64,000 bases of DNA from an uncultured Muribaculaceae bacterium (GTDB taxonomy: Bacteria > Bacteroidota > Bacteroidia > Bacteroidales > Muribaculaceae): the NCBI GenBank assembly GCA_910579995.1, contig CAJTWH010000009.1:44693-108692 (forward strand), read 5' to 3'. Positions 35,101-43,800 of the stretch are shown in pieces (within the stretch, counting starts at the first letter, position 1; the number at the start of each line of letters is the position of its first letter). The translations under genes and the position numbers were made by a program. The notes under the pieces are model-generated. The model worked only from the letters and a program-made list of their open reading frames with translations. It searched no databases and was not told the DNA's origin.

Positions 35101-36021
35101 GAAGGGCATGCCCGACATGGCGATGGCGAGGAAGAACCACAGGCGGGCAGCCTTGGCGTTGCGGGCCTGATAGAGTGTCTTTATCGACATGATGAAGACG
35201 GCCGTCAATACCACGGCATAGATAAAGGCACCCATGTTGTAGCTTAGGTGGAAGCCGTTGACAAAGAGCAACTCAAACCATTGGGCCACCTCGATGAAGC
35301 CCGGCACGAGACCATAGAGTATCGCACCAACAATCACGCACGATACGGCGAGGGCTATCAGAGATCCCTTGGCATTGGTGTCGCGCCATTTGCGGTAGTA
35401 GAATATCAGACCCAAGGCGGGGATACAGAGCAGGTTGAGCAGGTGTACGGCTATCGACACACCGATAACGTAGGCTATCAGCACGAGATAGCGGTCGGAG
35501 TGGGGCTTGTCGGCTCGGTTTTCCCATTTGAACATCAGCCATACCACCAAGGCGGTACAGAATGAAGAGAAAGCGTAAACCTCGCCCTCAACTGCCGAGA
35601 ACCAGAATGTGTCGCTCCATGTATAGGCTAAGGCACCACATACGCCACCGCCCATGATAAGCAACATCTGCCACCAGTTGACCTCGCGGGCGTCGTCGCT
35701 CACAATCAGGCGGCGCACCAAATGCGTCACCGACCAGAAGAGCAGCAATATCGTTGCGGCACTCAGAAGAGCCGACATGCAGTTTACGGCCAAAGCGGCG
35801 TTCGCTGCGCTGCCGCCGAAGAGCGTGATCATGAAGCGCGCGGCAAGCATGAAGATCGGGTTGCCCGGCGGGTGACCGACTTCGAGTTTGAATCCCTGAA
35901 GAATGAATTCCGGGCAGTCCCAGAAGCTTGCCGTGGGCTCTACGGTGAGCAGATAGGTCACGGCGGCTACGACGAAGCATAGCCAGCCCATGGCATTGTT
36001 GATTATGTTATATCGTTTCAT
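32161..36021 (-). CDS. DUF2723 polytopic membrane protein, glycosyltransferase-like
   Basis: The 1286-residue product starts MKRYNIINNAMGWLCF. It has the DUF2723 signature near the N-terminus (SFWDCPEF, KLEVGHPPGNP) in the position of the GT-C catalytic Asp loop. About 12-14 membrane segments in the first ~780 residues are followed by a ~500-residue soluble C-terminal region containing NGDNDTFPLWYAQEVE. TMEM260, a relative, is a protein O-mannosyltransferase, so lipid-linked sugar transfer to exported proteins is a reasonable inference. It is the first gene of the unit with the deacetylase and queG. Confidence 0.92.
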   Translation of the reverse strand: MKRYNIINNAMGWLCFVVAAVTYLLTVEPTASFWDCPEFILQGFKLEVGHPPGNPIFMLAARFMITLFGGSAANAALAVNCMSALLSAATILLLFWSVTHLVRRLIVSDDAREVNWWQMLLIMGGGVCGALAYTWSDTFWFSAVEGEVYAFSSFCTALVVWLMFKWENRADKPHSDRYLVLIAYVIGVSIAVHLLNLLCIPALGLIFYYRKWRDTNAKGSLIALAVSCVIVGAILYGLVPGFIEVAQWFELLFVNGFHLSYNMGAFIYAVVLTAVFIMSIKTLYQARNAKAARLWFFLAIAMSGMPFIGHTIWVGVLLLIVFAVWLWGFCKKIPVRIFSLIVLSIFVIFIGYASYALLLIRASANTPMNQNAPDNVFALASYLNREQYGDRPLFNGPVFAETVLEQEYPAGSGNYYIPVDDYGRPQTRIIDGYLRDENGAAFNTPEGIYTKVVKTDPSQPDEYVKEVERPDYRTMGDLDMLMTRIYSSDERHVQGYKAWAGYMTPDINNIPQPLRQKWAEQGFAPKAEVMPYLNSMEPVTSSVYASSGAPAAQTAVWKPDFGVNLRYFINYQLNHMYWRYFMWNFAGRQNDIQGNGEPHRGNWISGIPAIDNARLGDQSALPDDYGKGNKGHNVFYMLPLILGIIGLLYQALYQHRTNPMRGIQQFWVVFFLFFMTGIAIVLYLNQTPGQPRERDYAFAGSFYAYAIWIGMGVPAIGVMLRNLLSPKAKKTTTADGIAVPEQPRSSKGVLVATAAIACAIGLAVPLQMVSQTWDDHDRSGRYTTRDFGFNYLSSLDENAIIFTNGDNDTFPLWYAQEVENFRPDVRVVNLSYLTTDWYANQMQHPTLGAEAIPMTAQPKDYAYERLAYSFIVPASDDTVETIEALKNLYSSDASRFGYPNTHYLAEPKMSMSVDSAKVMARYDTGVEAYNNLYLAPFISDIYTDMSASSGINQSKVLSLDMIANSVANDFNRPAYFATTVPESYYLGLTPYLGASGLAYEVTPFTGGSYSVTADKSYCKIVSDYRWGGLDGPDAKKLYLDETVRRMVESVRSGIYSVVEDLMATGHANASDNARRVARENGLEEPSTRFDMARQLLDMLQTKLSPEVTPYDGILGLYIARAYLDLYLATGNSADLDAAEAVAKLEGERYAQLVKYATTLSPLDRPLLGAEDNRAMKYLGEAVAIVNYADMLRKASPEQINEIKAIIRNTSIESDLRLASILYIEGYDYQALADELSAYPQSQRGIVQVALDVLHANAVAGTDPMAYSNQLMSDHGFTARQWLEVAD

Positions 36022-36085
36022 ACTTATGATTGGTGCCGCCGCGCGGCTTTACAACCTGCAAAGTTAGTAATTAATTTCCAATTTA

Positions 36086-36117
36086 TTTGCCGCCTAAAGC
36101 CAAGTTTGCTAAATTTG
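36086..36117 (+). promoter_or_regulatory. Promoter of the lipoprotein gene at 36155
   Basis: TTTG (36086-36089), 20 bases, then TAAATTTG (36110-36117). A divergent minus-strand TAACTTTG (36066-36059) faces the DUF2723 gene but lacks a good -33 box. Confidence 0.85.
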
Positions 36118-36154
36118 CAATGGAAAAACTATCATTTTAAACATTTTTTAATCG

Positions 36155-37558
36155 ATGAAATTCAAATTTATCTTCTATCTTGCAGCAGCGCTTTTAGGAG
36201 CAATTGCTGTAAGTTCTTGTAAATCAGGTAAAGATGAGCCCACTCGAAATTTCAAGGCTACTCGCATGGATCTGTCGGGCGCGACAGCGCTGTCAATTAT
36301 CTCAAGTGGTGAGAGTCGCGACAATATGTCGTTTCAGGAAACAGGGCTATTTAAAATCGACAATCAGGGAAACATATCTACAGTAGCGGTTTACCTCGTC
36401 ACTGATGAAGACGGAAATTCTTCTACTAAAGAAGTGCCGGCCCATATCGATCCTTACCGAATGGTGACGATAGGCGAAGACTACCTTGCATTTATAGGTT
36501 GTTCGTATGTGAGCTACGACGATAATACTCAAGTCGACATGCCATATCTTTATCGTCATATTATGGTGCGCAAGGCCGATGGGCGAATATTTGCGTTTGG
36601 AGACAATGATCTCCTTGATAGTCTGTTGGGTTGGAGCGATACAATACAAAAAGTCTCGATGAAAGTAAATGCTGATGAATATCTGATTTACGGAGGCCCC
36701 GAGATGGCCTTGGCCTGTCTTAAATTTGACGGAAACGGGCTCACCGTGCAGGAAATGAGCACCAATGGTATCGTAGGTTTCCCTACAACATATATCAACG
36801 GTAATATCTATTCTGTGGAATCACCCGGGCTCAATAAGGCCGGAGTACGTTTTCCAAATGGCGGCTACGATATATTTGAAGATGATTATTTCGGCGAGCC
36901 GACAGTTTCCTGCTATCTCGTGCTTAATGACGGCTTGGGGGCAATCCGAGCTCCCAAGGCTGAAGATTTTTGGCAAAAAAAGCATACAATTACCTTCAAT
37001 AATCTTACTATATCCAATTCCGGTAGTGCTGCATTGACCACTGTTGCCACAATGGAAAATGCGTCAAGAATCTATTCTGTGGCAGATGGCAGTTATGATA
37101 ACGGTAAAAAGATTATTCTTCAGCATACTGCAGCCACATTTCAGCAGATTGACCCGCTTGAAAAAGTCTGTTATTCTGTGATAGATAAAGCCTCGGGAAC
37201 TTGGGAATCCTACGAACCCGAATTCGCCGACGCTGAGGGCTTTGAACTTTCCGCCTCGAATTTCTACAAGGGCCGTGTCTGGGGCGTGAAAGAGGTCAAA
37301 GGCAAGCTGCAGCCGACAGCTCTATGGATCAATCCCTCTACTCTTGAAAGTGGCACTGTAGACCTTGACTTCGATGTCAACGGTGTGGATATCTCTCGCA
37401 GCGAGAAAGATTATGGTAACGGACATCTTATTATCTACGGTACACGCCGCTTCGACAACGCCAATGTTGTAATCGATGCCGACATCACCACAGGTAAGTG
37501 CACCACGCTCTTCTCTCATAAAACCTACGAAATAAGCACCCTCGTACCTCTCAACTGA
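36155..37558 (+). CDS. Lipoprotein of unknown function (467 residues)
   Basis: The product begins MKFKFIFYLAAALLGAIAVSSC, a clear lipoprotein signal. The rest alternates short beta strands with segments such as YLAFIGCSYVSYDD, DEYLIYGGPEMA and KDYGNGHLIIYGTRRF, which suggests a beta-propeller of about six or seven blades. I do not recognise a specific family. It is transcribed alone from its own promoter and ends at a strong bidirectional terminator. It is probably outer-membrane anchored. Confidence 0.8.
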   Translation: MKFKFIFYLAAALLGAIAVSSCKSGKDEPTRNFKATRMDLSGATALSIISSGESRDNMSFQETGLFKIDNQGNISTVAVYLVTDEDGNSSTKEVPAHIDPYRMVTIGEDYLAFIGCSYVSYDDNTQVDMPYLYRHIMVRKADGRIFAFGDNDLLDSLLGWSDTIQKVSMKVNADEYLIYGGPEMALACLKFDGNGLTVQEMSTNGIVGFPTTYINGNIYSVESPGLNKAGVRFPNGGYDIFEDDYFGEPTVSCYLVLNDGLGAIRAPKAEDFWQKKHTITFNNLTISNSGSAALTTVATMENASRIYSVADGSYDNGKKIILQHTAATFQQIDPLEKVCYSVIDKASGTWESYEPEFADAEGFELSASNFYKGRVWGVKEVKGKLQPTALWINPSTLESGTVDLDFDVNGVDISRSEKDYGNGHLIIYGTRRFDNANVVIDADITTGKCTTLFSHKTYEISTLVPLN

Positions 37559-37570
37559 TAAAAAATATAA

Positions 37571-37614
37571 AAGTGCGCCCGGCAGATTCTTGTTAGCCGG
37601 GCGCACTTTTTTTT
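37571..37614. terminator. Bidirectional terminator
   Basis: A perfect 13-bp stem aagtgcgcccggc / gccgggcgcactt carries a T run on the plus side and an A-rich flank on the other. It serves both the lipoprotein gene and rsmD, which converge here. Confidence 0.92.
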
Positions 37615-37628
37615 GTCTTGAAAATCTG

Positions 37629-38162
37629 TTAAACCACGAATATAGAGAAGTTTACCGAGCCGTAGGCGCGGTGCTCACGGAAGCCGGGGAGCGATGAGAA
37701 ATCGTGGCTCTTGTTGTGCTCGATGATTACCAGAGTGCCTTCTTTCACCAAGCCCGAGTTGAGTATCGCGCCGGGTATGTCGGCGAAGCCGGGCATATCG
37801 TAGGGCGGATCGGCCCATACCACATCGTAGGCCTTCGGCGCTGAAGCGATGAATCGCAGGGCGTCGCCGCATACGAGCTGAAGATTGTTGTCGCCCAACT
37901 CCTTGACTACCTTGCGGATGAAGCGCTGCTGCGTGGCGGCTTTCTCAACCGCTGTCACAGAGGCGCACTCGCGCGAGAGAAATTCGAAGCTCACTGCGCC
38001 GGTGCCTGCGAAGAGGTCGAGGGCATGGAGGCCTTCGAGGTCTACGTAATTCTCTATCACGTTGAAGATATTCTCACGGGCGAAGTCAGTGGTAGGGCGC
38101 GCCGTGATGTTTGTAGGCACGTCGAAGCGTCGACGGCCATATTTGCCGCGTATTATTCGCAT
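37629..38162 (-). CDS. rsmD: 16S rRNA (guanine-N2)-methyltransferase RsmD
   Basis: The 177-residue product starts MRIIRGKYGRR. It shows the SAM-binding FAGTGAVSFE and the catalytic DPPYD (in VWADPPYD), with the RPTTDFARENIFN segment diagnostic of RsmD. It methylates G966 of 16S rRNA on assembled 30S subunits. It overlaps the DUF3822 gene by ten bases and is the last gene of the nth-rsmD operon. Confidence 0.96.
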   Translation of the reverse strand: MRIIRGKYGRRRFDVPTNITARPTTDFARENIFNVIENYVDLEGLHALDLFAGTGAVSFEFLSRECASVTAVEKAATQQRFIRKVVKELGDNNLQLVCGDALRFIASAPKAYDVVWADPPYDMPGFADIPGAILNSGLVKEGTLVIIEHNKSHDFSSLPGFREHRAYGSVNFSIFVV

Positions 38163-38977
38163 AATGGTAATATTATCAGTGGGAAAGGTGCTTTAAATGC
38201 CTCTTTGCCGGCTCTGAGGGCTGCCGAGGGGAATATGAGCGGCATTACATGGCGCACATAGCGCGACAAAGCCGAAGTGACTGCATGGCGCAGCGAACTG
38301 TCGCCGCACAGAAGCAACTCGTCGGTCTCGGCGTCGAAACCGGCAGTGCGCGCCGTGGCGATGATATAGTAAAGGGCGTCGGTTTCTGTCTCCCATTCTT
38401 TGCTTGTGGACATAGTCAACTTGCCGGCGGAGTCGTAGGCAATGATATCCATCCTGCGGGGGGAGCCGTCGGTGAGATGGGCGAAGACCCGGGCGCGGTT
38501 GGTGAGCTCACCCTTACGTCCGAGGTATTTGAGCAGCATAGTGAGAGAGTGTTGCACCGGGGCATTGCGGAAGGTGCGGGCCAAAAATTGACGGGCTTGC
38601 TCAGGCATGGCCCATACCGTCTGTACTCCCGAGGCTGCCACGTCGGCGCTGACCGCAGGCGTCTCTGTGCCCGAGTAGCCTATTTGTGTGATTTCTGCAA
38701 TGTTTTCAGGCGTGCAATCTGCGTCGGCCGGAACCAAGGTATACGCTGGGGTATCAACGAGTATGTTGATTTTCCCGAAATCTGCCAAGAGGTCGGGGTT
38801 GGCATATACCACTTCTTCGATAGCGCGGTGAAGCGGCATTGAGGTGTCGAGCGGCAGGCGCTTGTATATCATCGAGGCGTCGGCAACGGTAGATATCATC
38901 ACGGCGTGCAAAGCACCCGGAGTCACTCCGAGTATAAGACGCCACAGCCGTGGATTTTCTATTAGAGTACTTTCCAT
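38153..38977 (-). CDS. DUF3822 family protein
   Basis: The 274-residue product has the N-terminal half-domain LILGVTPGALHAVMIST and NILVDTPAYTLVPA, then a second half with LMLCGDSS-like DELLLCGDSSLRHAV. This two-lobed pattern recalls actin-fold/PilM-like ATPases, a relation I infer from shape only. The family sits beside rsmD in many Bacteroidales; its function is unknown. It is cytosolic, without a signal peptide. Its start overlaps the GtrA stop by one base. Confidence 0.88.
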   Translation of the reverse strand: MESTLIENPRLWRLILGVTPGALHAVMISTVADASMIYKRLPLDTSMPLHRAIEEVVYANPDLLADFGKINILVDTPAYTLVPADADCTPENIAEITQIGYSGTETPAVSADVAASGVQTVWAMPEQARQFLARTFRNAPVQHSLTMLLKYLGRKGELTNRARVFAHLTDGSPRRMDIIAYDSAGKLTMSTSKEWETETDALYYIIATARTAGFDAETDELLLCGDSSLRHAVTSALSRYVRHVMPLIFPSAALRAGKEAFKAPFPLIILPLCE

Positions 38978-39402
38978 CAGTGTGTGGTGAATGTTACGGT
39001 GCGGTTATACACAAAGTTGGCCAAAGTGTAGATTACATTGCCTATCAGGGTGGCAATGCCGTAGCCCGACAGTACAATGCCGAGAATACGGAAGTCGTAG
39101 TCGCCGAAGCTGCTTGTCAACATCCACACAGCCCAAAGCTGAAGTCCGTAGCAAAGCAGGAAACCGCCGATGAATTTGATAGCTTCGCGGCAATAGCTGC
39201 CTCGGCTGTGGAACACCCAGCTGCGGTTGCAGAGGAATGAATTTGTCACGCCGCAGATATAGCCCAAAGCATTGCTCACGTAGAGATTCCATCCCAAGAG
39301 CGATTTGCACAGGTATATCACCCCGAGAGTCACGAGCGTGTTGAGCACTCCCACGAGGCAGTATTTTATGAATTGGAATATGTTTTTACGGCGTTGAGTC
39401 AT
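38977..39402 (-). CDS. GtrA-family membrane protein
   Basis: The 141-residue product has four membrane segments and the GtrA pattern FIKYCLVGVLNTLVTLGVIYL, then SNALGYICGVTNSFLCNRSWVF. GtrA proteins are thought to help move polyprenyl-linked sugars across the inner membrane for cell-surface polysaccharide modification. The start overlaps the previous gene's stop (ATGA). No glycosyltransferase of the Gtr type is next to it, so the substrate is open. Confidence 0.93.
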   Translation of the reverse strand: MTQRRKNIFQFIKYCLVGVLNTLVTLGVIYLCKSLLGWNLYVSNALGYICGVTNSFLCNRSWVFHSRGSYCREAIKFIGGFLLCYGLQLWAVWMLTSSFGDYDFRILGIVLSGYGIATLIGNVIYTLANFVYNRTVTFTTH

Positions 39403-40049
39403 GATTTGGTATCGTTAGGGAGGTCCTTGGGGTCGACTTTCAATATCGGCAGCGACCAGTTGTAGTGTACGGCGGCTATGCGCAGCCCCACCACCGTGAT
39501 AGCGCATGCTATCTGGGCCAATATCGGGGTGGTGGAGGGGATGAGTGTCACCAGCCAATATACGAGGCCTCCGGCGAGGCAGGCTGTGGCGTAGATGTCT
39601 TTGCGGAAGAAAAGCGGTTCTTCGTTGATGAGGATGTCGCGGGTGACGCCGCCGAACGAACCTGTGATTATGCCCATCACTATGGCTACCCATGCCGGAT
39701 ATCCGGCACCGAAGCTCTTCTCAATGCCTACCACCACAAAGAGCGCAAGGCCGATGGCGTCGAAGAGAAACAATGTGCGCATGCCTCCAACAAGAAAACG
39801 GCGGAAGATTATCACTATCACCAACGATAGAAACGTAACGGCAAGATACATCGACGATTGCATCCAGAATACGGGTATAGCCAAGAGCAGGTCGCGCAGT
39901 GTGCCGCCGCCGATGGCTGTCACAAGGCCTACGACGTATGCCCCGAACCAGTCGAAATTCTTGGCTGCGGCGAGGCGTATGCCCGAGATGGCAAACGCAA
40001 TGGTACCCAATACCTCTATTATAACAAGAAAAAGATTGTCGCCGGTCAT
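39399..40049 (-). CDS. TRIC-like channel protein (UPF0126/YicG type)
   Basis: The 216-residue product has about seven membrane segments in two repeats. Each repeat carries the glycine-rich loop GGGTLRD.L or GGVTRDIL of the trimeric intracellular cation channel family. Bacterial relatives conduct K+ or small solutes across the inner membrane. The start codon overlaps nth by four bases. Role in this operon is unclear. Confidence 0.92.
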   Translation of the reverse strand: MTGDNLFLVIIEVLGTIAFAISGIRLAAAKNFDWFGAYVVGLVTAIGGGTLRDLLLAIPVFWMQSSMYLAVTFLSLVIVIIFRRFLVGGMRTLFLFDAIGLALFVVVGIEKSFGAGYPAWVAIVMGIITGSFGGVTRDILINEEPLFFRKDIYATACLAGGLVYWLVTLIPSTTPILAQIACAITVVGLRIAAVHYNWSLPILKVDPKDLPNDTKS

Positions 40050-40702
40050 TTTTCTAACGAGCTCTTAATTTCTTTTTCGTGATAGCGGCACACATCGGCA
40101 AGGAAGCACTCGCCGCACATCGGCTTGCGTGCCTTGCACACGTAGCGTCCGTGGAGAATGAGCCAGTGATGGGCGTGGTGTATCAACTCTGCCGGAATAT
40201 TGGCGGTGAGCTTCTCTTCGGTGGCGCGCGGTGTGCGGCTGCCGGTGGTGAGGCCTATGCGCTCGGCAACGCGGAACACGTGTGTGTCCACCGCCATCGC
40301 CGGCTTCTCGTATACCACCGAGAGAATCACGTTGGCTGTCTTGCGCCCTACGCCCGGCAGCGAGGTGAGGTTGTCGATGTCGTCAGGCACTTGGCCGCCG
40401 AAATCGTCGACAAGCTTACGCGCCATGCCAAGAAGCGACTTGGTCTTGTTGTTGGGATACGAGCACGATTTTATCAGCTCGAAGACCTGCTCGGGTGTCG
40501 CCGCCGCCATGTCGGCCGGGGTGGGAAAAGCCTCGAAGAGCGGAGGTGTAATCATGTTGACACGCTTGTCGGTGCACTGTGCCGACAATATCACCGCCAC
40601 CAAGAGCTGGTAGGGATTGTCGTAGTGCAGCTCGGTGCGCGGCGCGGGCATTGCAGCCTCAAACCGCTCCAGCACAACCTTATAACGCTCTTTCTGTCTC
40701 AT
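40046..40702 (-). CDS. nth: Endonuclease III (DNA glycosylase/AP lyase)
   Basis: The 218-residue product has the helix-hairpin-helix LPGVGRKTANV with catalytic Lys in SAQCTDKRVN and Asp in AVDTHVFRVA. The four Cys of the [4Fe-4S] cluster are at the C-terminus (CKARKPMCGECFLADVC). It removes oxidised pyrimidines in base-excision repair. It is the first gene of the leftward operon; a TAATTTTG box on the minus strand at 40737-40730 is the likely -7 element. Confidence 0.97.
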   Translation of the reverse strand: MRQKERYKVVLERFEAAMPAPRTELHYDNPYQLLVAVILSAQCTDKRVNMITPPLFEAFPTPADMAAATPEQVFELIKSCSYPNNKTKSLLGMARKLVDDFGGQVPDDIDNLTSLPGVGRKTANVILSVVYEKPAMAVDTHVFRVAERIGLTTGSRTPRATEEKLTANIPAELIHHAHHWLILHGRYVCKARKPMCGECFLADVCRYHEKEIKSSLEK

Positions 40703-40833
40703 TGCCTTTCAGTAATAATTTTGGAAATGCAAAATTACAAAAAAATCTCCACCCCTACACCTCTCTTTACTATAAAAACATGTAAACTCTGATTCATGAA
40801 AATTTAATATATGGCTATATCGCGATTTTTTTG

Positions 40834-40841
40834 TAACTTTG
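40834..40841 (+). promoter_or_regulatory. -7 box of the dnaE promoter
   Basis: TAACTTTG fits the Bacteroidota -7 consensus; the -33 region is poor. Transcription would begin near 40848, just before a terminator-like hairpin. Confidence 0.55.
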
Positions 40842-40852
40842 GGGTGATTTTC

Positions 40853-40875
40853 GCCTCTTTTTAAAAGAGGCTTTT
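40853..40875 (+). promoter_or_regulatory. Terminator-like hairpin in the dnaE leader
   Basis: The palindrome gcctcttttTaaaagaggc is followed by TTTT and lies between the -7 box and the dnaE ATG. It could attenuate transcription into dnaE or, on the other strand, stop read-through. Confidence 0.5.
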
Positions 40876-40898
40876 ACAATCTCCTCATTAATAGCGCT

Positions 40899-43800
40899 AT
40901 GCACAAGTTCGTACATCTTCACGTCCATTCGCAATACTCGGTTCTCGACGGTCTGTCGACAATCGGCGGCCTTGTCAAGAAGGCTGTCGCCGACGGTATG
41001 CCTGCCCTTGCCCTCACCGACCATGGCAACATGTTCGGTGCCAAAGAGTTTTTCAATGCTGTAAAGAAGCATAACGGCAAGGTCAAGGATGGCATAAAAA
41101 AGGCTCAGGCCGCCCTCGACGAAGCCACAGCAGGCGGCAATCAGGAGGCCATCAACGAGGCTCAGGCCGCTCTCTCCAAGGAAAAGGCTAAGTATCTGAA
41201 GCCCATCCTCGGCTGCGAGATGTATGTAGCCAAGGGCGACCTCCACGATCAATCCGACCCCAAGGACAAGGGTTATCACCTCATTGTGCTGGCAAAGAAT
41301 CAGAAAGGATATAAGAATCTTATCAAGCTTGTATCCAAGGCTTGGACCGAGGGTCACTACTATCATCCGCGTACCGACCGCAAAGAGCTCTATGAGCACC
41401 GCGAGGGTCTGATTGTGTGCTCTGCATGTCTTGGCGGCGAGATTCCGCGCCTCATCCGCGCCGGCGACCCTGCGGCTGCCGACGCAGCCGTGGCGTGGTA
41501 TAAGGAGACTTTCGGCGACGACTATTATATCGAGCTCCAGCGCCATAAAGCCACCGTGCCGCGCGCCAATCATGAAACCTACGAGATACAGAAGCAGGTT
41601 GAGCCGCAGCTCATTGCCTTGGCCGAGAAATACGGCATAAAGATTATCGCCACCAACGACTCCCACTTCCTCAACGAAGACGACGCCGAGGCCCACGACC
41701 GCCTGATATGCCTCTCTACCAACCGCAATGTCAACGACCCCACGCGCATGCTCTACTCCAAGCAGGAATGGTTCAAGACTTGCGCGGAGATGGAGGCTAT
41801 CTTCGGCGACATGCCGCAGGCTCTCGAGACTACGCTTGAGATTGCCGAAAAAGTAGAGGAATACGACATCGACCACGCCCCCATCATGCCAAACTACGCC
41901 ATACCGGCTGACTTCGGCACCGAGGAGGAATACCGCAGCCGTATCACCGAGCAGGAACTTTTCGAGGAGTTCACCCGCGATGAGAACGGCAACGAGATAA
42001 TGACGCCGGAGGAGGGTAAGAAGAAAATCGACAAGATGGGCGGCTATCAGAAGCTCTACCGCATAAAATTCGAGGCCGACTACCTGCGCAAGATTACATA
42101 CGAAGGCGCTGCCCGGCGCTACGGCACACCGCTGCCCGAAGAGGTAGACGAGCGCATACGCTTCGAGCTGCATGTGATGAAGACGATGGGTTTCCCGGGC
42201 TACTTCCTTATTGTGGAAGACTTTATCCGTGTAGGACGCTCGCTTGGTGTGAGCATTGGCCCCGGACGTGGTTCTGCTGCCGGCTCCGTTGTGGCATATT
42301 GCCTCGGTATCACCCAGATCGACCCGCTGAAGTACGACCTTCTTTTCGAACGTTTCCTCAACCCCGACCGTATCTCGCTCCCCGATATCGACGTTGACTT
42401 CGATGATGATGGCCGCGAGACGGTGCTCAACTATGTCACCGAGCGCTACGGTGCGCCGAATGTGGCCCACATCATCACATACGGCACAATGGCGGCGAAA
42501 TCGTCGATAAAAGACGTCGCACGCGTGATGAGTCTGCCCATACCTCTTTCCAACAAACTCACAAAGCTCATACCGCGCCACATGCCCATCGACCCTGCGA
42601 AGGACAAGGAAATGGACGCCACGGTGAGCAACTGCGTGAAATACGTGCCGGAGTTCAAGGAGGAGATGGACAAGGACCCCAACGTGAGCGAGCTGATGAA
42701 CTTCGCCGGCAAGCTCGAGGGTACGGTGCGAAATGTCGGTGTGCATGCCTGCGGCGTGATTATCTGCCGCGACGACGTGACCGACTGGGTGCCCGTGAGC
42801 ACCGCCGCCGACAAGAACGGCGACCGAATACTCGTGACTCAATACGAGGGCCGCGTGATTGAAGATACGGGCCTGATCAAGATGGACTTCCTCGGCCTCA
42901 AGACCTTATCAATCATCCGCGACGCTGTGGAAAATATCCGACTATCGCAAGGCATAGAGGTAGACATCGACAATATACCTATCGACGACCCCAAGACCTA
43001 CGACCTCTACTCGCGCGGTGCCACGGTGGGTACGTTCCAGTTTGAGTCGCCGGGTATGCAGCGCTATTTGCGCCAGCTTCAGCCTACGGTGTTCGAGGAC
43101 CTCATCGCCATGAACGCCCTCTACCGCCCGGGTCCTATGGACAATATCCCCGAGTTTATCGCCCGCAAGCAGGGTCAGAAAAAAATCGAATACGATATCC
43201 CCGAGATGGAGACCTATCTCAAGGATACCTACGGCATTACCGTCTATCAGGAACAGGTGATGTTGCTCTCGCGTCTGCTCGCCGGCTTCACCCGCGGCCA
43301 GAGTGATACTCTGCGCAAGGCCATGGGTAAGAAGATGATAAGCAAGATGAATGAGCTCAAGGAGAAGTTTATGGAGGGCGGTACAGCCCGCGGTCATAAA
43401 AAAGATGTGCTAGAGAAGATATGGTCGGAATGGGAGAAATTCGCCTCCTACGCTTTCAACAAGAGCCATGCCACCTGCTATTCGTGGGTAGCATTCCAGA
43501 CCGGCTATCTCAAAGCCAATTATCCGGCCGAATATATGGCTGCCGTACTCACCCGAAACCTCAATGATATCGCCAAACTGCGCTTCTATATGGATGAGTG
43601 CCGCACGATGGGCATTGAGGTAAAAGGCCCTGATATCAACGAGTCGTTCGGCAACTTCAACGTCTCGTCGCCCGGCGTGATCCGCTTCGGCCTCACCGCC
43701 ATCAAAGGCATAGGCCCCGATGTGGTGAAAGTGATACTCGAGACACGCAAAGCCGGCGGCCAGTTCAAGGATATCTACGACTTTGTGGAGCGCGTTCCAT

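Noticed and set aside
40815..42842. 675-codon open frame antisense to dnaE
   Set aside because: It lies opposite the PHP and palm coding region, reads like His/Val-rich shadow translation, has no promoter or family, and exists because of the GC-biased codon use of dnaE.
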